A stretch of 62,479 nt of DNA from Halorubrum californiense DSM 19288 (lineage in GTDB: Archaea; Halobacteriota; Halobacteria; Halobacteriales; Haloferacaceae). The position numbers and the translations under genes were made by a program. Of the stretch, positions 41,318 to 49,342 are shown in pieces; the first letter of the stretch is position 1; every line of letters begins with the position of its first letter. Where the stretch lies: contig NZ_AOJK01000024.1 of the NCBI RefSeq assembly GCF_000336875.1, positions 1 through 62,479 of the forward strand. Direction: 5' to 3'. The notes below the pieces were generated by a model. The model was not told the origin of the DNA. It saw only the letters and a list, made by a program, of their open reading frames with translations, and did not search any database.

Positions 41318-41378
41318 AGATTTGAACTCGGGGTCTCGTCCTTACCAAGGACGCGCTTTACCGCTAAGCTACCCAGGC
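41307..41378 (-). tRNA. tRNA-Thr(GGT), integration target of the island
   Basis: Full cloverleaf on the minus strand: acceptor GCCTGGG with CCTAGGC (one G-T pair), D stem GCTT/AAGC, anticodon stem CGTCC/GGACG with loop TTGGTAA (anticodon GGT, reading ACC), T stem CCGAG/CTCGG with loop TTCAAAT. The unpaired discriminator is T, as expected for archaeal tRNA-Thr. No encoded CCA. The last 11 nt (41307-41317) are repeated at 14904-14914, the far end of the island. Confidence 0.95.
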
Positions 41379-41476
41379 GCGCAATCAGTCGTTAACCGGA
41401 TTCGACTTTATGGGTTTCGATTCGCGGGCGCGGCGTCCGGGAATCGGGACCGCTCCGGGCGTCGTCCCCGCGCCGA

Positions 41477-42142
41477 TCACCGGTCGGTCGCGCTGACGGC
41501 GCGGTCCGAGATGTCCGCGATGCGGTCGGCGGTCGTCTCGGGCAGCGCTCGGCCGGCGGGCGGGAACTCCCCCTCGCAGTCGGCCGCGAGGTCGCGGGCG
41601 TACGCGAGCAGTTCCTCGGGCGGGTCGCCGCCGACGGCGGTGGTGCCGGCGACGACCGCGAGTTCCAGCGCGTCCACCTCCAGGTTCCGGTCGAGCGTGG
41701 CCGCCGCCTCGGCGTCCGTCCCCTCGCGGTCGCGCAGCGTCTGGTCGCGGCCGAACGCGCGAACCACGTCGACCGCGGGGCGGGCGGCGTCGGTACACGC
41801 AAGCAGCGAGAAGCCGCGCGAGACGAGTACGTCGGCGGCGAGGATCTCCATGTCGGCGTCGATGTCGGCCGCGGCGGTCGCCGCTGTCACCCACGGCTCG
41901 TCGCGGGCGACCGTGCGGGTGAGCCGCAGCCCCTCGTAGATGAGTTGCACGCCCGCGGCGCGGTCGCCAACGTCGCCGAGGTCGACGTCGGGCTCCAGCG
42001 CGCGAGCGGTGACCAGCGCCAGCACGCCGGGGGTCACCGCCGCGTCGAGGAGGCGGTCGTCGAGGGCCTCGCGGAGCTGTTCGGGTTCGACGTCCGCGAG
42101 CGCCTCACGCGCGGCGTCACGCGCTCGCGCGGCATCGTCCAT
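41477..42142 (-). CDS. DUF7114-like, isoprenyl-synthase-related protein
   Basis: A 221-aa, all-helical acidic protein. The segment GVQLIYEGLRLTRTVARDEPW and the spacing of later helices recall the trans-isoprenyl diphosphate synthase fold, but the aspartate-rich metal motifs (DDxxD) of active enzymes are not seen. I recall this as a haloarchaeal DUF (DUF7114). If the fold is right, it is probably a non-catalytic partner or regulator. It is divergent from the enoyl-CoA hydratase gene. Confidence 0.5.
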   Translation of the reverse strand: MDDAARARDAAREALADVEPEQLREALDDRLLDAAVTPGVLALVTARALEPDVDLGDVGDRAAGVQLIYEGLRLTRTVARDEPWVTAATAAADIDADMEILAADVLVSRGFSLLACTDAARPAVDVVRAFGRDQTLRDREGTDAEAAATLDRNLEVDALELAVVAGTTAVGGDPPEELLAYARDLAADCEGEFPPAGRALPETTADRIADISDRAVSATDR

Positions 42143-42201
42143 TGCCGTTCAGTAGACGAGCGAAGGGCAAAGACCTTTGGAAACGAACGGAATCCCGTAC
42201 C

Positions 42202-42909
42202 GTGATTCGAACACGAACCGACGGCGACGTGCGCGTCGTCACGCTCGACCGCCCCGAGGCGCGCAACGCGCTCCGCCCCGACGATCTGACCGCCCTCCGC
42301 GAGGCGTTCGACGGGACGGGGAGCGAATCGAACCCGCCGGTGACGCTCCTCCGCGGCGCGGGCGACGCCTTCTGTGCGGGCGCCGACCTCGACGCGGTCG
42401 CCGCGCTCGACGATCCGGCGGCGTTCGCGCGGCGGGGGCAACGCGCGGCCGCTGCGATCGAGGAGTCGCCGTCGGTCGTCGTCTGCGGGATCGACGGACC
42501 GGCCCGCGGGGGCGGAGTGGAGCTGGCGCTTTCGGCGGACGTCCGCGTCGCGACCCCGGGGGCGACGCTGGGCGAACCCGGCGTCTCCCTCGGGCTGTTC
42601 GGCGCGTGGGGCGGGACCGTCAGACTTCCGCGCGTCATGGGCGAGGGCGACGCGCTCGACTTCGCGCTCTCGGGGCGAGTCCTCGACGCGGAGGCGGCTC
42701 TCCGGACCGGGCTCGTCTCGCGCGTCGTTGACGATCCGCGCTCGGTGGCCAACGAGATCGCCGCGGGCGAGGGTGACGCGCTCGCGGCGATCAAGTGCCG
42801 GCTCCGCGACCGACGCGACGACGGGACGCAGGAGGATGCGGAGGCCGCGGCGTTCGCCGAACTCCACGAGGCCCACGCGGCGGAGATCGCTCGGCGACGC
42901 GAGCGGTGA
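42202..42909 (+). CDS. Enoyl-CoA hydratase/isomerase family protein
   Basis: Crotonase-fold enzyme of 235 aa, acting on acyl-CoA double bonds. It has the family start VRVVTLDRPEARNALRPDDL, the oxyanion loop GAGDAFCAGADLDAV, and the second oxyanion region GPARGGGVELALSADVRVAT followed by GEPGVSLGLFGAWGGT. One catalytic glutamate position is kept (GEPG); the other region reads GGGVEL where hydratases often have a glycine-rich AxGGGxEL, so it is compatible with activity. The GTG at 42202 is chosen because it gives MIRTRTDGDVRVVTL. Confidence 0.85.
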   Translation: MIRTRTDGDVRVVTLDRPEARNALRPDDLTALREAFDGTGSESNPPVTLLRGAGDAFCAGADLDAVAALDDPAAFARRGQRAAAAIEESPSVVVCGIDGPARGGGVELALSADVRVATPGATLGEPGVSLGLFGAWGGTVRLPRVMGEGDALDFALSGRVLDAEAALRTGLVSRVVDDPRSVANEIAAGEGDALAAIKCRLRDRRDDGTQEDAEAAAFAELHEAHAAEIARRRER

Positions 42910-42997
42910 GGCGGGGGCGTCGGGCCGACGCACCGCGCCGCCGTCCCGAGGTGACAGACTTAAGTGAGTCTCTGACAAACCAGCAAGTGCGAAGCAC

Positions 42998-43068
42998 GCA
43001 CCGGTAGTGTAGTGGTATCACGCAACCTTGCCATGGTTGCAACCCGAGTTCAAATCTCGGCCGGTGCA
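42998..43068 (+). tRNA. tRNA-Gly(GCC)
   Basis: Acceptor GCACCGG pairs with CCGGTGC; D arm GTGTAGTGGTATCAC; anticodon stem CAACC/GGTTG with loop TTGCCAT (anticodon GCC); T stem CCGAG/CTCGG with loop TTCAAAT; discriminator A at 43068. No encoded CCA. A TATA-like CTTAAGTG lies upstream at 42959-42966. Its 3' end is partly repeated twice downstream. Confidence 0.95.
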
Positions 43069-43309
43069 TTTTCTGACTGACTGCGTCAGTCAGCGTCCGC
43101 TTCGCTCCGCTCAGCGGACTTGCGAACGAAGTGAGCAAAATCACCGAGAGAGATTTGAACGCTATCAGTCGGGCGCAGCAAACGGCGAGCGGAACGAGCC
43201 GTGAGCGAGCACGTCTGATTCTGAGTTCAAATCTCGGCCGGTGCACTCCCTGCCGTCGTGCCCCGGCCTGACTCCCGTTCGCTCTGCTCACGCGAGTCTC
43301 GGCCGGTGC
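43046..43309. repeat. tRNA-Gly 3'-end scars (old att sites)
   Basis: The last 23 nt of tRNA-Gly (43046-43068) are repeated exactly at 43223-43245, and a 13-nt part, TCTCGGCCGGTGC, again at 43297-43309. Between them, GAGATTTGAAC (43149-43159) is an inverted copy of part of the T arm. This is what repeated integration and loss at a tRNA 3' end leaves behind. No integrase gene remains in the interval. Confidence 0.65.
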
Positions 43310-43607
43310 TGCTTCTAAGGTTATGAGTCGACTCAAAAAGGGATTCCTGTCGGTCGCAGTCGCCGTGGAATTGGCGTTTCTCTCGCGGACCGCACAGCAC
43401 CTCACGCCTCCCCAGCCTCGTCGCTGGCGGCCGTCGCTCCGCTCCGGCCGCCAGCGACTCCCTCGCGCGTGCGACTCGCAGCCTGACGGCTGCTCGTCGG
43501 CACGCGCCACCGTTATGACTCGTGACCGGGGGCGACCCTCGGGCGGGCGGCGCTGACGCGGACGGACCCCGTCCGTTTAACAGCGCGTGCGTTCTCTATC
43601 TGCGTAT
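43069..43607. other. Non-coding stretch after tRNA-Gly
   Basis: Holds the tRNA-Gly scars and the 12-bp hairpin described separately, and near its right end a TATA-like GTTTAAC (43575-43581) that probably serves the transporter gene. A 77-codon frame at 43323-43556 crosses the hairpin and has arginine/serine-rich composition, so it is not called. Confidence 0.45.
43422..43456. repeat. Perfect 12-bp GC-rich hairpin
   Basis: CGCTGGCGGCCG (43422-43433) and CGGCCGCCAGCG (43445-43456) pair perfectly over an 11-nt loop. It lies in the 540-bp stretch between tRNA-Gly and the phosphate transporter, which holds no convincing gene. It may be the core of a dispersed haloarchaeal repeat; I recall similar sequences in Halorubrum but cannot check this. 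Confidence 0.5.
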
Positions 43608-44786
43608 ATGATTGAGATTCTTCTTCTCGTCGGCCTCGCGGTGGCGGCGTTCGTCGGATACAACATCGGCGGGGCGACGACGGGACCGGCGTTCGGGCCG
43701 GCGGTCGGGGCGAACGTGTTATCGAAGGCGGGCGCGGCGGCGCTGATGTCCGTGTTCTTCTTCATCGGCGCGGCGACGCTGGGACGGCGCGTGGTGACGA
43801 CGCTGGGCGAGGACCTCGTCACCGGGGCGAGCGTGTTCACGCTGGAGACGAGCATCATCGTGCTCTTCTTCATCGGCGGCGCGCTGTTCATCGGCAACTT
43901 CGCCGGCGTGCCGGCGTCGACGTCGATGACGGCGGTGGGTGCCATCGCGGGGCTGGGCATCGCGACGAACACCCTCGACTGGGCCGTGATGGGCGAGATC
44001 GCGATCTGGTGGCTCGTCGCGCCGATCATCGGGTTCTGGGTGTCGGGGGTCGTCGGTCGCTACTTCTACTCGGCGATCGACCGCTGGGTGGCGATCGAGA
44101 GTACCGAGGGCGCGCTGTTCGAGTTCGACCGATCGGGGCTGATCCCAAAGCCGGTCCCCGGACCCAACACGACGCGGCGCGAACTGACGGGCGGGATCGT
44201 CGTCATCGCTATCGGCTGCCTGATGGCGTTCTCCTCCGGGACCTCGAACATCGCCAACGCCATCGCGCCGCTCGTCGCGCTCGACGGCGTGGAGATGACG
44301 CCGATGATCCTCCTCGGCTGCGCCGCGGTCGCGGTCGGCGCGTTCACCATCGCGCGGCGGACCCTCGACACGCTCGGCAACGACATCACCGACCTCCCGC
44401 TGACGGCCGCCATCGTCGTCGCGGTCGTCTCCTCGGGGATCGTCATCAGCCTCTCGGCGGTCGGTATCCCCGCCTCCTTCGTGATCATCGCGACGATGTC
44501 GATCGTGGGGCTTGGCTGGGGGCGCGCGACGCGCACCGTGACCGTGCGACAGGGGATCAAAGGCGAGAAGGAGCCGAAAGTCTCCGTCGGCGCGCTGACG
44601 GCCGACGAGATGCCGGCGATCGGCGAGGGCGACGCGAGCGACATCCCCTCGGCGTCGGACCTGTTCAACCCGGCCACGAGCGCACGCGTCGTGCTGATGC
44701 AGAACGTCGTGCCGATCCTCTCGACGGTGGGCGCGCTGGTGGCGTTTACCCTGCTTTTCACCTTCGTCTGGCAGGGTCAGTTCTGA
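43608..44786 (+). CDS. Pit-family inorganic phosphate transporter
   Basis: A 392-aa membrane protein with about ten transmembrane helices and an inverted duplication. Conserved PiT features: an N-terminal GYNIGGATTGPAFG, a second-half SSGTSNIANAIAPLVALDG, and GNDITDLP. It should move phosphate by cation symport across the cytoplasmic membrane. Near its C-terminus (about residues 330-365) is an acidic soluble loop (ALTADEMPAIGEGDASDIPS). The ATG at 43608 follows a TATA-like GTTTAAC by about 28 bp. Confidence 0.88.
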   Translation: MIEILLLVGLAVAAFVGYNIGGATTGPAFGPAVGANVLSKAGAAALMSVFFFIGAATLGRRVVTTLGEDLVTGASVFTLETSIIVLFFIGGALFIGNFAGVPASTSMTAVGAIAGLGIATNTLDWAVMGEIAIWWLVAPIIGFWVSGVVGRYFYSAIDRWVAIESTEGALFEFDRSGLIPKPVPGPNTTRRELTGGIVVIAIGCLMAFSSGTSNIANAIAPLVALDGVEMTPMILLGCAAVAVGAFTIARRTLDTLGNDITDLPLTAAIVVAVVSSGIVISLSAVGIPASFVIIATMSIVGLGWGRATRTVTVRQGIKGEKEPKVSVGALTADEMPAIGEGDASDIPSASDLFNPATSARVVLMQNVVPILSTVGALVAFTLLFTFVWQGQF

Positions 44787-44787
44787 G

Positions 44788-45435
44788 TCACCGACCGAAC
44801 CGGCGCTGCCGGTTCTGATAATCCAACACCGCGCGGAGGTACTCCCGCCTGCGGAGGTCGCGCCAGTTCACGTCGGTGAAGTAGAGTTCGGCGTACACCG
44901 ACTGCCAGATTGCGAAGTCGGAGAGCCGCTCGGCCCCGGTCTTGATGACCAGGTCGGGCTCCTCGGGGAACAGCAGCCGCTCCGCGACGTCGGTCTCGTC
45001 GATGGCCTCGGGCGGTATCTCGCCGGCCGCGACGTCGCTCGCCAGTTCGCGGACCGCGCCGGCGAACTCCGCTTTGCCGCCGAGCCCGACCAGGATCCGA
45101 ACCGGGGCGTCGGCGTCGGACTCCGCCGTCGTGTCCGGGCTCCGCCGATCCGACGACCCGTCGGCGTCCGGACCCCTGACCACCGTCTCGGCGGGCGCGT
45201 CGAGGCGGCGTAGCTCTCGGACGAGCGTTGGGGCGACCGCGCGGTCGAGGACGGAGACGGAGACGGTGACGCGCTCCGCGCCGTACTCGAACGCCCAGCC
45301 GATCGCCGACGAGAGCGTGTCGAACGCGCCGTCGGCGAGGAGGTCGCGCTCGGTGAGAACCAAGGCGACGTGTGCCGGCGGCTCGGCGTCGTGGAGGCGG
45401 TGGCGCGTCGCGAGGTAGGCGTCGTAGAGACCCAC
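44788..45435 (-). CDS. Degenerate cis-prenyltransferase (UPP synthase family)
   Basis: A 215-aa protein whose C-terminal half is a typical undecaprenyl/dolichyl diphosphate synthase end (PDLVIKTGAERLSDFAIWQS; YAELYFTDVNWRDL; LDYQNRQRRFG). The N-terminal catalytic loop is not: where active enzymes read HVAIIMDGNRRWA, this reads HVALVLTERDLLADGAF, losing the catalytic aspartate. An acidic insertion (PDADGSSDRRSPDTTAESDA) sits in the middle. The end RRFGR keeps an RxG-type motif, known from the non-catalytic partner subunit NUS1/NgBR. It may be an accessory subunit for dolichol-type lipid synthesis. Confidence 0.72.
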   Translation of the reverse strand: MGLYDAYLATRHRLHDAEPPAHVALVLTERDLLADGAFDTLSSAIGWAFEYGAERVTVSVSVLDRAVAPTLVRELRRLDAPAETVVRGPDADGSSDRRSPDTTAESDADAPVRILVGLGGKAEFAGAVRELASDVAAGEIPPEAIDETDVAERLLFPEEPDLVIKTGAERLSDFAIWQSVYAELYFTDVNWRDLRRREYLRAVLDYQNRQRRFGR

Positions 45436-45513
45436 GTGGGAGGATCCGGCCGCGCGTATAAATGGCTTCTCGCCGACGAGGGGTTTAATTCGCCGACGCG
45501 CCTACCACGGGTG

Positions 45514-46080
45514 ATGGCAGATGCCTACCGCGGGGTGTTCGGCGCGATCCCCTACGCGTTCCGCGCGACCGAGTCGTGGACCATGCGGGCCTACGCCGCG
45601 CTCGGCGCGCTGGCGGCCGGGTTCGTCGCGGTCGTCGTCACACTCGCTCTGGTCGTCTGGATGGGCGAGACCGTCTCGGCGCAGGGGGGGACGTTCCTCT
45701 TTTCGCGGTCGCTGTTCGTGGTCGCCGGGCTCGGCGCCGTCGGGCCGCTGCTCGCGCCGATCCTGTTCGTCGCCCGCCGCCACCGCCGCGGGGACCGGGT
45801 CGCCGACACGTACGACCGGTGGATGGGGGTCGCCGGCTTCCTGTTCCTGCTCTCTCTGTACCTCGCCATGGTGATCTCGGCGCCGGAGGGGCTCCGGGAC
45901 CCGAGCGACTCCGTCCTCCTCAACGCGCTGTACGACCTCCCCCAGTTGGCCGGGTTCGTCCCGCCCGTCGCGGCCGCGCTCGCCGTCTTCGCGACGCACT
46001 TCCGACTTCGCGGCGGGGCAGACGACGACGGCGCGGCGACCGACGGCGATACGCCGGCCGACCTCGACGAGTCGACGTGA
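45514..46080 (+). CDS. Four-span membrane protein of unknown function
   Basis: A 188-aa protein with four hydrophobic helices (for example AYAALGALAAGFVAVVVTLA; FLFSRSLFVVAGLGAVGPLL; GVAGFLFLLSLYLAMVISA; LAGFVPPVAAALAVFATHF) and an acidic C-terminal tail. I do not recognise a characterised family. The ATG at 45514 gives MADAYRGVFGAIPYAFRATE and fits a TATA-like GGTTTAATTC about 30 bp upstream (45482-45491). It is divergent from the cis-prenyltransferase gene. Confidence 0.7.
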   Translation: MADAYRGVFGAIPYAFRATESWTMRAYAALGALAAGFVAVVVTLALVVWMGETVSAQGGTFLFSRSLFVVAGLGAVGPLLAPILFVARRHRRGDRVADTYDRWMGVAGFLFLLSLYLAMVISAPEGLRDPSDSVLLNALYDLPQLAGFVPPVAAALAVFATHFRLRGGADDDGAATDGDTPADLDEST

Positions 46081-46141
46081 GCGGCATCCCGCCCATCGCG
46101 GCTCGAAAGCCGGAAGTCGCCCGAGCGCCTATCCGAGCGCA

Positions 46142-46612
46142 ATGACCGACGAGAAGGAGAGCACGTTCCTCGTCACGCACGTCGAGAGCGACTCTGCCGT
46201 GCTGAAAGACGTCAACGACGGACAGGTACACACGCTGAGTTCGAACCCCGGCTTGGCGGTCGACGACGCCGTCGAGGCGACGGTCGCCCCGGACCCGCCG
46301 ATGGAGGTCACCTATCAGGTGATCGAGGTGGCGGAGCGCCGGCCGCTGTCGATCGAGGAGAGCCCGGAGCCGCCGACCGTCCACGAGCGCGAACTCGCCG
46401 CCGAGACGCCGACCGGGGAGCTCGCCCGGGAGGAGCGCGCGGGCGTCGGCGAGGTCCACGTGCTGACGCCGCCGGAGGCGGAGACCGAGGCGGCGGTCGA
46501 GGACGTGATCGACGACCGCGAGGGGACGCTCTCGCGCGCGGCCCGGTTCGGCGTGAACCGCGTCGAAATCCGCTCGGAACCGGGCGTCGTGGCGGTCCGA
46601 TACCTCCCGTAA
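46142..46612 (+). CDS. DUF5812-like haloarchaeal protein
   Basis: A 156-aa acidic cytoplasmic protein. The N-terminal half looks like an OB-type beta barrel (STFLVTHVESDSAVLKDVND; QVHTLSSNPGL; EATVAPDPPMEVTYQVIEV); the C-terminal half ends AARFGVNRVEIRSEPGVVAV. I recall this as DUF5812, function unknown. It sits 80 bp before secF on the same strand, but a TATA-like TAAGAAGGCTTATTC region separates them. Confidence 0.65.
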   Translation: MTDEKESTFLVTHVESDSAVLKDVNDGQVHTLSSNPGLAVDDAVEATVAPDPPMEVTYQVIEVAERRPLSIEESPEPPTVHERELAAETPTGELAREERAGVGEVHVLTPPEAETEAAVEDVIDDREGTLSRAARFGVNRVEIRSEPGVVAVRYLP

Positions 46613-46693
46613 CGGGGGCGGCTGCGGCGCCGTTCCCGCCGACGGGTCACCAGATAAGAAGGCTTATTCGCGCACGCGGGGGAAGCGGTGTTT

Positions 46694-47575
46694 ATGGTAG
46701 CGATCGAGGTGCCGAAAGTCAACTACACCGACTACTCGAACCGGCAGCTCGCGGCGGTGCCGCTCGCCTTTCTGGTCCTCGCGCTGGCGATCATCGGCGG
46801 GTGGGTCGTCGCCACCGGTGCGCCGGCGAACCTCGGACTGGAGTTCACCGGCGGCGTCGAGCTGCGAGTCGCGGACGACGGGGGCGACGTCGAACAACAG
46901 ATCCAGACCGCCTTCGAGCGGGAGCCCGACTCGGTCCGGACGATCCCCGGCGACGACGTGGTCGTCGTCACGTTCCAGGCGGCCGAAGACGATCCGGAGG
47001 GGCTCGCGAACGACCTCCAAGATCAGGCGGAGGCGGCGGGGCTGACGACGACCGCGGTCGACCAGGTGTCGCCGAGCTTCGCCAGCGACACCGCGCGGAC
47101 CGCGATCTTTGGCGTGGCGCTCGCGTTCCTCGGGATGAGCGTCCTCGTCTTCGCGCTGTTCCGCACGTTCGTCCCCTCGCTGGCGGTCGTCGCGTCCGCG
47201 TTCTCCGACCTCGTCATCCCCATCGCGGCGATGAACCTCCTCGGGATCCAGATGACGCTCGGGACGATCGCGGCGCTGCTGATGATCATCGGGTACAGCG
47301 TCGACTCGGACATCCTGTTGAACGACTCCGTGCTGCGCCGCACCGGCGAGTTCTACGAGTCGGTCAGCCGCGCGATGCGGACCGGGGTGACGATGACGCT
47401 CACCTCCATCGCCGCGATGGTCGTGATGGCGGTCGTCGCCTCGGTGTTCGGGATCGGCCTGCTCCGCGACATCGGGATCATCCTCTCGGTGGGACTGTGC
47501 GCCGACCTGATGAACACCTACCTGCTGAACGTCTCGCTGCTTCGCTGGTACAAGTTCGAGGGGGTGGCCCGCTGA
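46694..47575 (+). CDS. secF: Protein-export membrane protein SecF
   Basis: A 293-aa RND-type subunit that, with SecD, uses the ion gradient to help release translocated proteins outside the membrane. Seen: first transmembrane helix (AAVPLAFLVLALAIIGGWVV), the periplasm-like loop start GLEFTGGVELRV, and five further helices including MIIGYSVDSDILLNDSVLRR, the conserved SecF membrane motif. The ATG at 46694 is preferred over a GTG at 46688. Its stop overlaps the secD ATG (TGATG). Confidence 0.92.
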   Translation: MVAIEVPKVNYTDYSNRQLAAVPLAFLVLALAIIGGWVVATGAPANLGLEFTGGVELRVADDGGDVEQQIQTAFEREPDSVRTIPGDDVVVVTFQAAEDDPEGLANDLQDQAEAAGLTTTAVDQVSPSFASDTARTAIFGVALAFLGMSVLVFALFRTFVPSLAVVASAFSDLVIPIAAMNLLGIQMTLGTIAALLMIIGYSVDSDILLNDSVLRRTGEFYESVSRAMRTGVTMTLTSIAAMVVMAVVASVFGIGLLRDIGIILSVGLCADLMNTYLLNVSLLRWYKFEGVAR

Positions 47576-49167
47576 TGCTCGAACCGATCAAGAAGAACTG
47601 GCGGATCCTGCTGCTCGTCGTCGTCGTGCTCGGCTCGACCGTGGCGCTGTTCGGCCCCGGGTTCGGTCCGGAGCCGGCGCCCGGCGAGAACGCGAGCGAG
47701 GCCCAACAGGGGATCACGAACCTCCAGTACGGGCTCGACCTCGCGGGCGGGACGCGGGTCCGCGCGCCGCTCTCGGGGTACACCGCCACCGACGTCGCGC
47801 TCGGGGGTGAGACTCCCGAGGCGGTCGCGGAGGCGGTCGCGGCCGAGCTGGACAACGCGTCGACGGTGGACGTCGGCGTCGTTCCCGAGGAGCGCGCGGT
47901 GGAGGTCACGGAGGCGTCGGTGACCGAGTCGCAGTTCCGCGCGGCGATGGACGCCGCGGGCTACGAGTACGGCGGCATCCGGGAGGGCGTCACCCAGCAG
48001 ACGCGCGACGCGACGATAGGCGTCATCCAAGAGAAGATCAATCAGGCCGGCCTCTCCGGCGGAAGCGTCCAGCAGGTCCAGTCGATCACCGGCGAGTACT
48101 TCATCCTCGTCGAAGTCCCCGGCCAAGGCCGCGAAGAGGTTATCGACCTCCTCGAAGAGCGCGGGACCGTCCGGATCGACATCGCGTACCCCGACGCGAA
48201 CGGAACTGCCGTTCAAGAGGGCGTGCTGGTACAACGGGACTTCGAGACGATCGGGACCGCGGCACAGAGAGAGCGCGGCACCGGGGCATACGTGCCCGTC
48301 ACCGTGCGTAACACCGCCGACAACGGCCAGTCGCCGGCGCACGCTTTCCAAGACGCCGTGGAGCAGCGCGGCTTCGCCGACGCGTACCAGACGCAGGCGG
48401 ACCGGTGCGGGTACAACTCGGAGACCGGAGAAATCGAGAACTCGAACCCGTGCCTCCTCCTCGTCGTCGACGGCGAGGTCGTCAACTCCTTCGGGATGGA
48501 CCCGGGCCTCGCCGACAGCATGGCGGCCGGCTCATGGGCCGACACCGGGAACTTCCGGCTCACGACGACGGAGTTCGCCGAGGCGGAGCGCATCTCGCTG
48601 AACCTCCGCGCCGGCGCGCTCCCGGCCGACCTCGACATCAGCGGCGAGGGGACCTCGTCGTCCATCTCGGCCTCGCAGGGGGAGAACTTCCGGACGTACT
48701 CGGTCGTCATCGGGGTGCTCTCGGTGTTCGCCGTCGCCGGGATGGTGTTCCTCCGCTACCGCGAACCGCGCGTGGCCCTGCCGATGATCCTCACGGCGCT
48801 GGCCGAGGTGTACGCCCTGCTCGGGTTCGCGGCGCTGCTCGGCTACCCGCTCGAACTCGCGGTGATCGCCGGCTTCATCGCCGTGGTCGGGACCGGGGTC
48901 GACGACCTCGTCATCATCGCCGACGAGGTGATGAGCGAGGGCGACGTGAACTCCAAGAAGGTGTTCGACTCTCGGTTCCGTCGGGCGTTCTGGGTCATCG
49001 GGGCGGCCGCGGCCACGACGATCATCGCGATGTCGCCGCTGATGGTGCTGTCGCTCGGCGACCTCTCCGGGTTCGCCATCTTCACCGTCCTCGGTGTGCT
49101 GATCGGCGTGCTGATCACCCGCCCCGCGTACGGCGACATCCTGCGCCGCCTGCTGACGGTCAGGTGA
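47575..49167 (+). CDS. secD: Protein-export membrane protein SecD
   Basis: A 530-aa partner of SecF. The first helix (WRILLLVVVVLGSTVALFGP) is followed by the large extracytoplasmic domain, beginning LQYGLDLAGGTRVRAPL, with D1 region motifs such as AGLSGGSVQQVQSITGEYFI, and by five C-terminal helices including IAVVGTGVDDLVIIADEVM. The order secF-secD (not secD-secF) is as usually found in euryarchaea. It starts on the last base of secF, so the two are translationally coupled. Confidence 0.92.
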   Translation: MLEPIKKNWRILLLVVVVLGSTVALFGPGFGPEPAPGENASEAQQGITNLQYGLDLAGGTRVRAPLSGYTATDVALGGETPEAVAEAVAAELDNASTVDVGVVPEERAVEVTEASVTESQFRAAMDAAGYEYGGIREGVTQQTRDATIGVIQEKINQAGLSGGSVQQVQSITGEYFILVEVPGQGREEVIDLLEERGTVRIDIAYPDANGTAVQEGVLVQRDFETIGTAAQRERGTGAYVPVTVRNTADNGQSPAHAFQDAVEQRGFADAYQTQADRCGYNSETGEIENSNPCLLLVVDGEVVNSFGMDPGLADSMAAGSWADTGNFRLTTTEFAEAERISLNLRAGALPADLDISGEGTSSSISASQGENFRTYSVVIGVLSVFAVAGMVFLRYREPRVALPMILTALAEVYALLGFAALLGYPLELAVIAGFIAVVGTGVDDLVIIADEVMSEGDVNSKKVFDSRFRRAFWVIGAAAATTIIAMSPLMVLSLGDLSGFAIFTVLGVLIGVLITRPAYGDILRRLLTVR

Positions 49168-49306
49168 GTCGGCGTCGAGCCCTCGACCCCTACTCTCGGC
49201 CCTGTGTGACGTTCGATCGGCTTTTCCCCGCACGCGGTGGACTTTTTCCCCATCAGGGGATCGACTCCGTCTTCGTTGCGGCTTCGACAAGAACAGACGG
49301 CGCTTC

Positions 49307-49337
49307 CAATAAATTATTAATTTAGACCGGTCAAAAT
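49307..49337 (+). promoter_or_regulatory. dtxR-family gene promoter with 18-bp palindrome
   Basis: An AT-rich TATA region (about 49309-49323) merges into ATTTAGACCGGTCAAAAT (49320-49337), a palindrome matching at 16 of 18 positions around a perfect GACCGGTC core. The ATG is at 49343, so the palindrome covers the probable transcription start. This is a good candidate for autoregulation by the metal-dependent repressor encoded just downstream. Confidence 0.55.
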
Positions 49338-49342
49338 CGGGC

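Noticed and set aside
43323-43556. 77-codon plus frame downstream of tRNA-Gly
   Set aside because: It runs through a perfect hairpin and is rich in arginine and serine; likely repeat DNA, not a gene.
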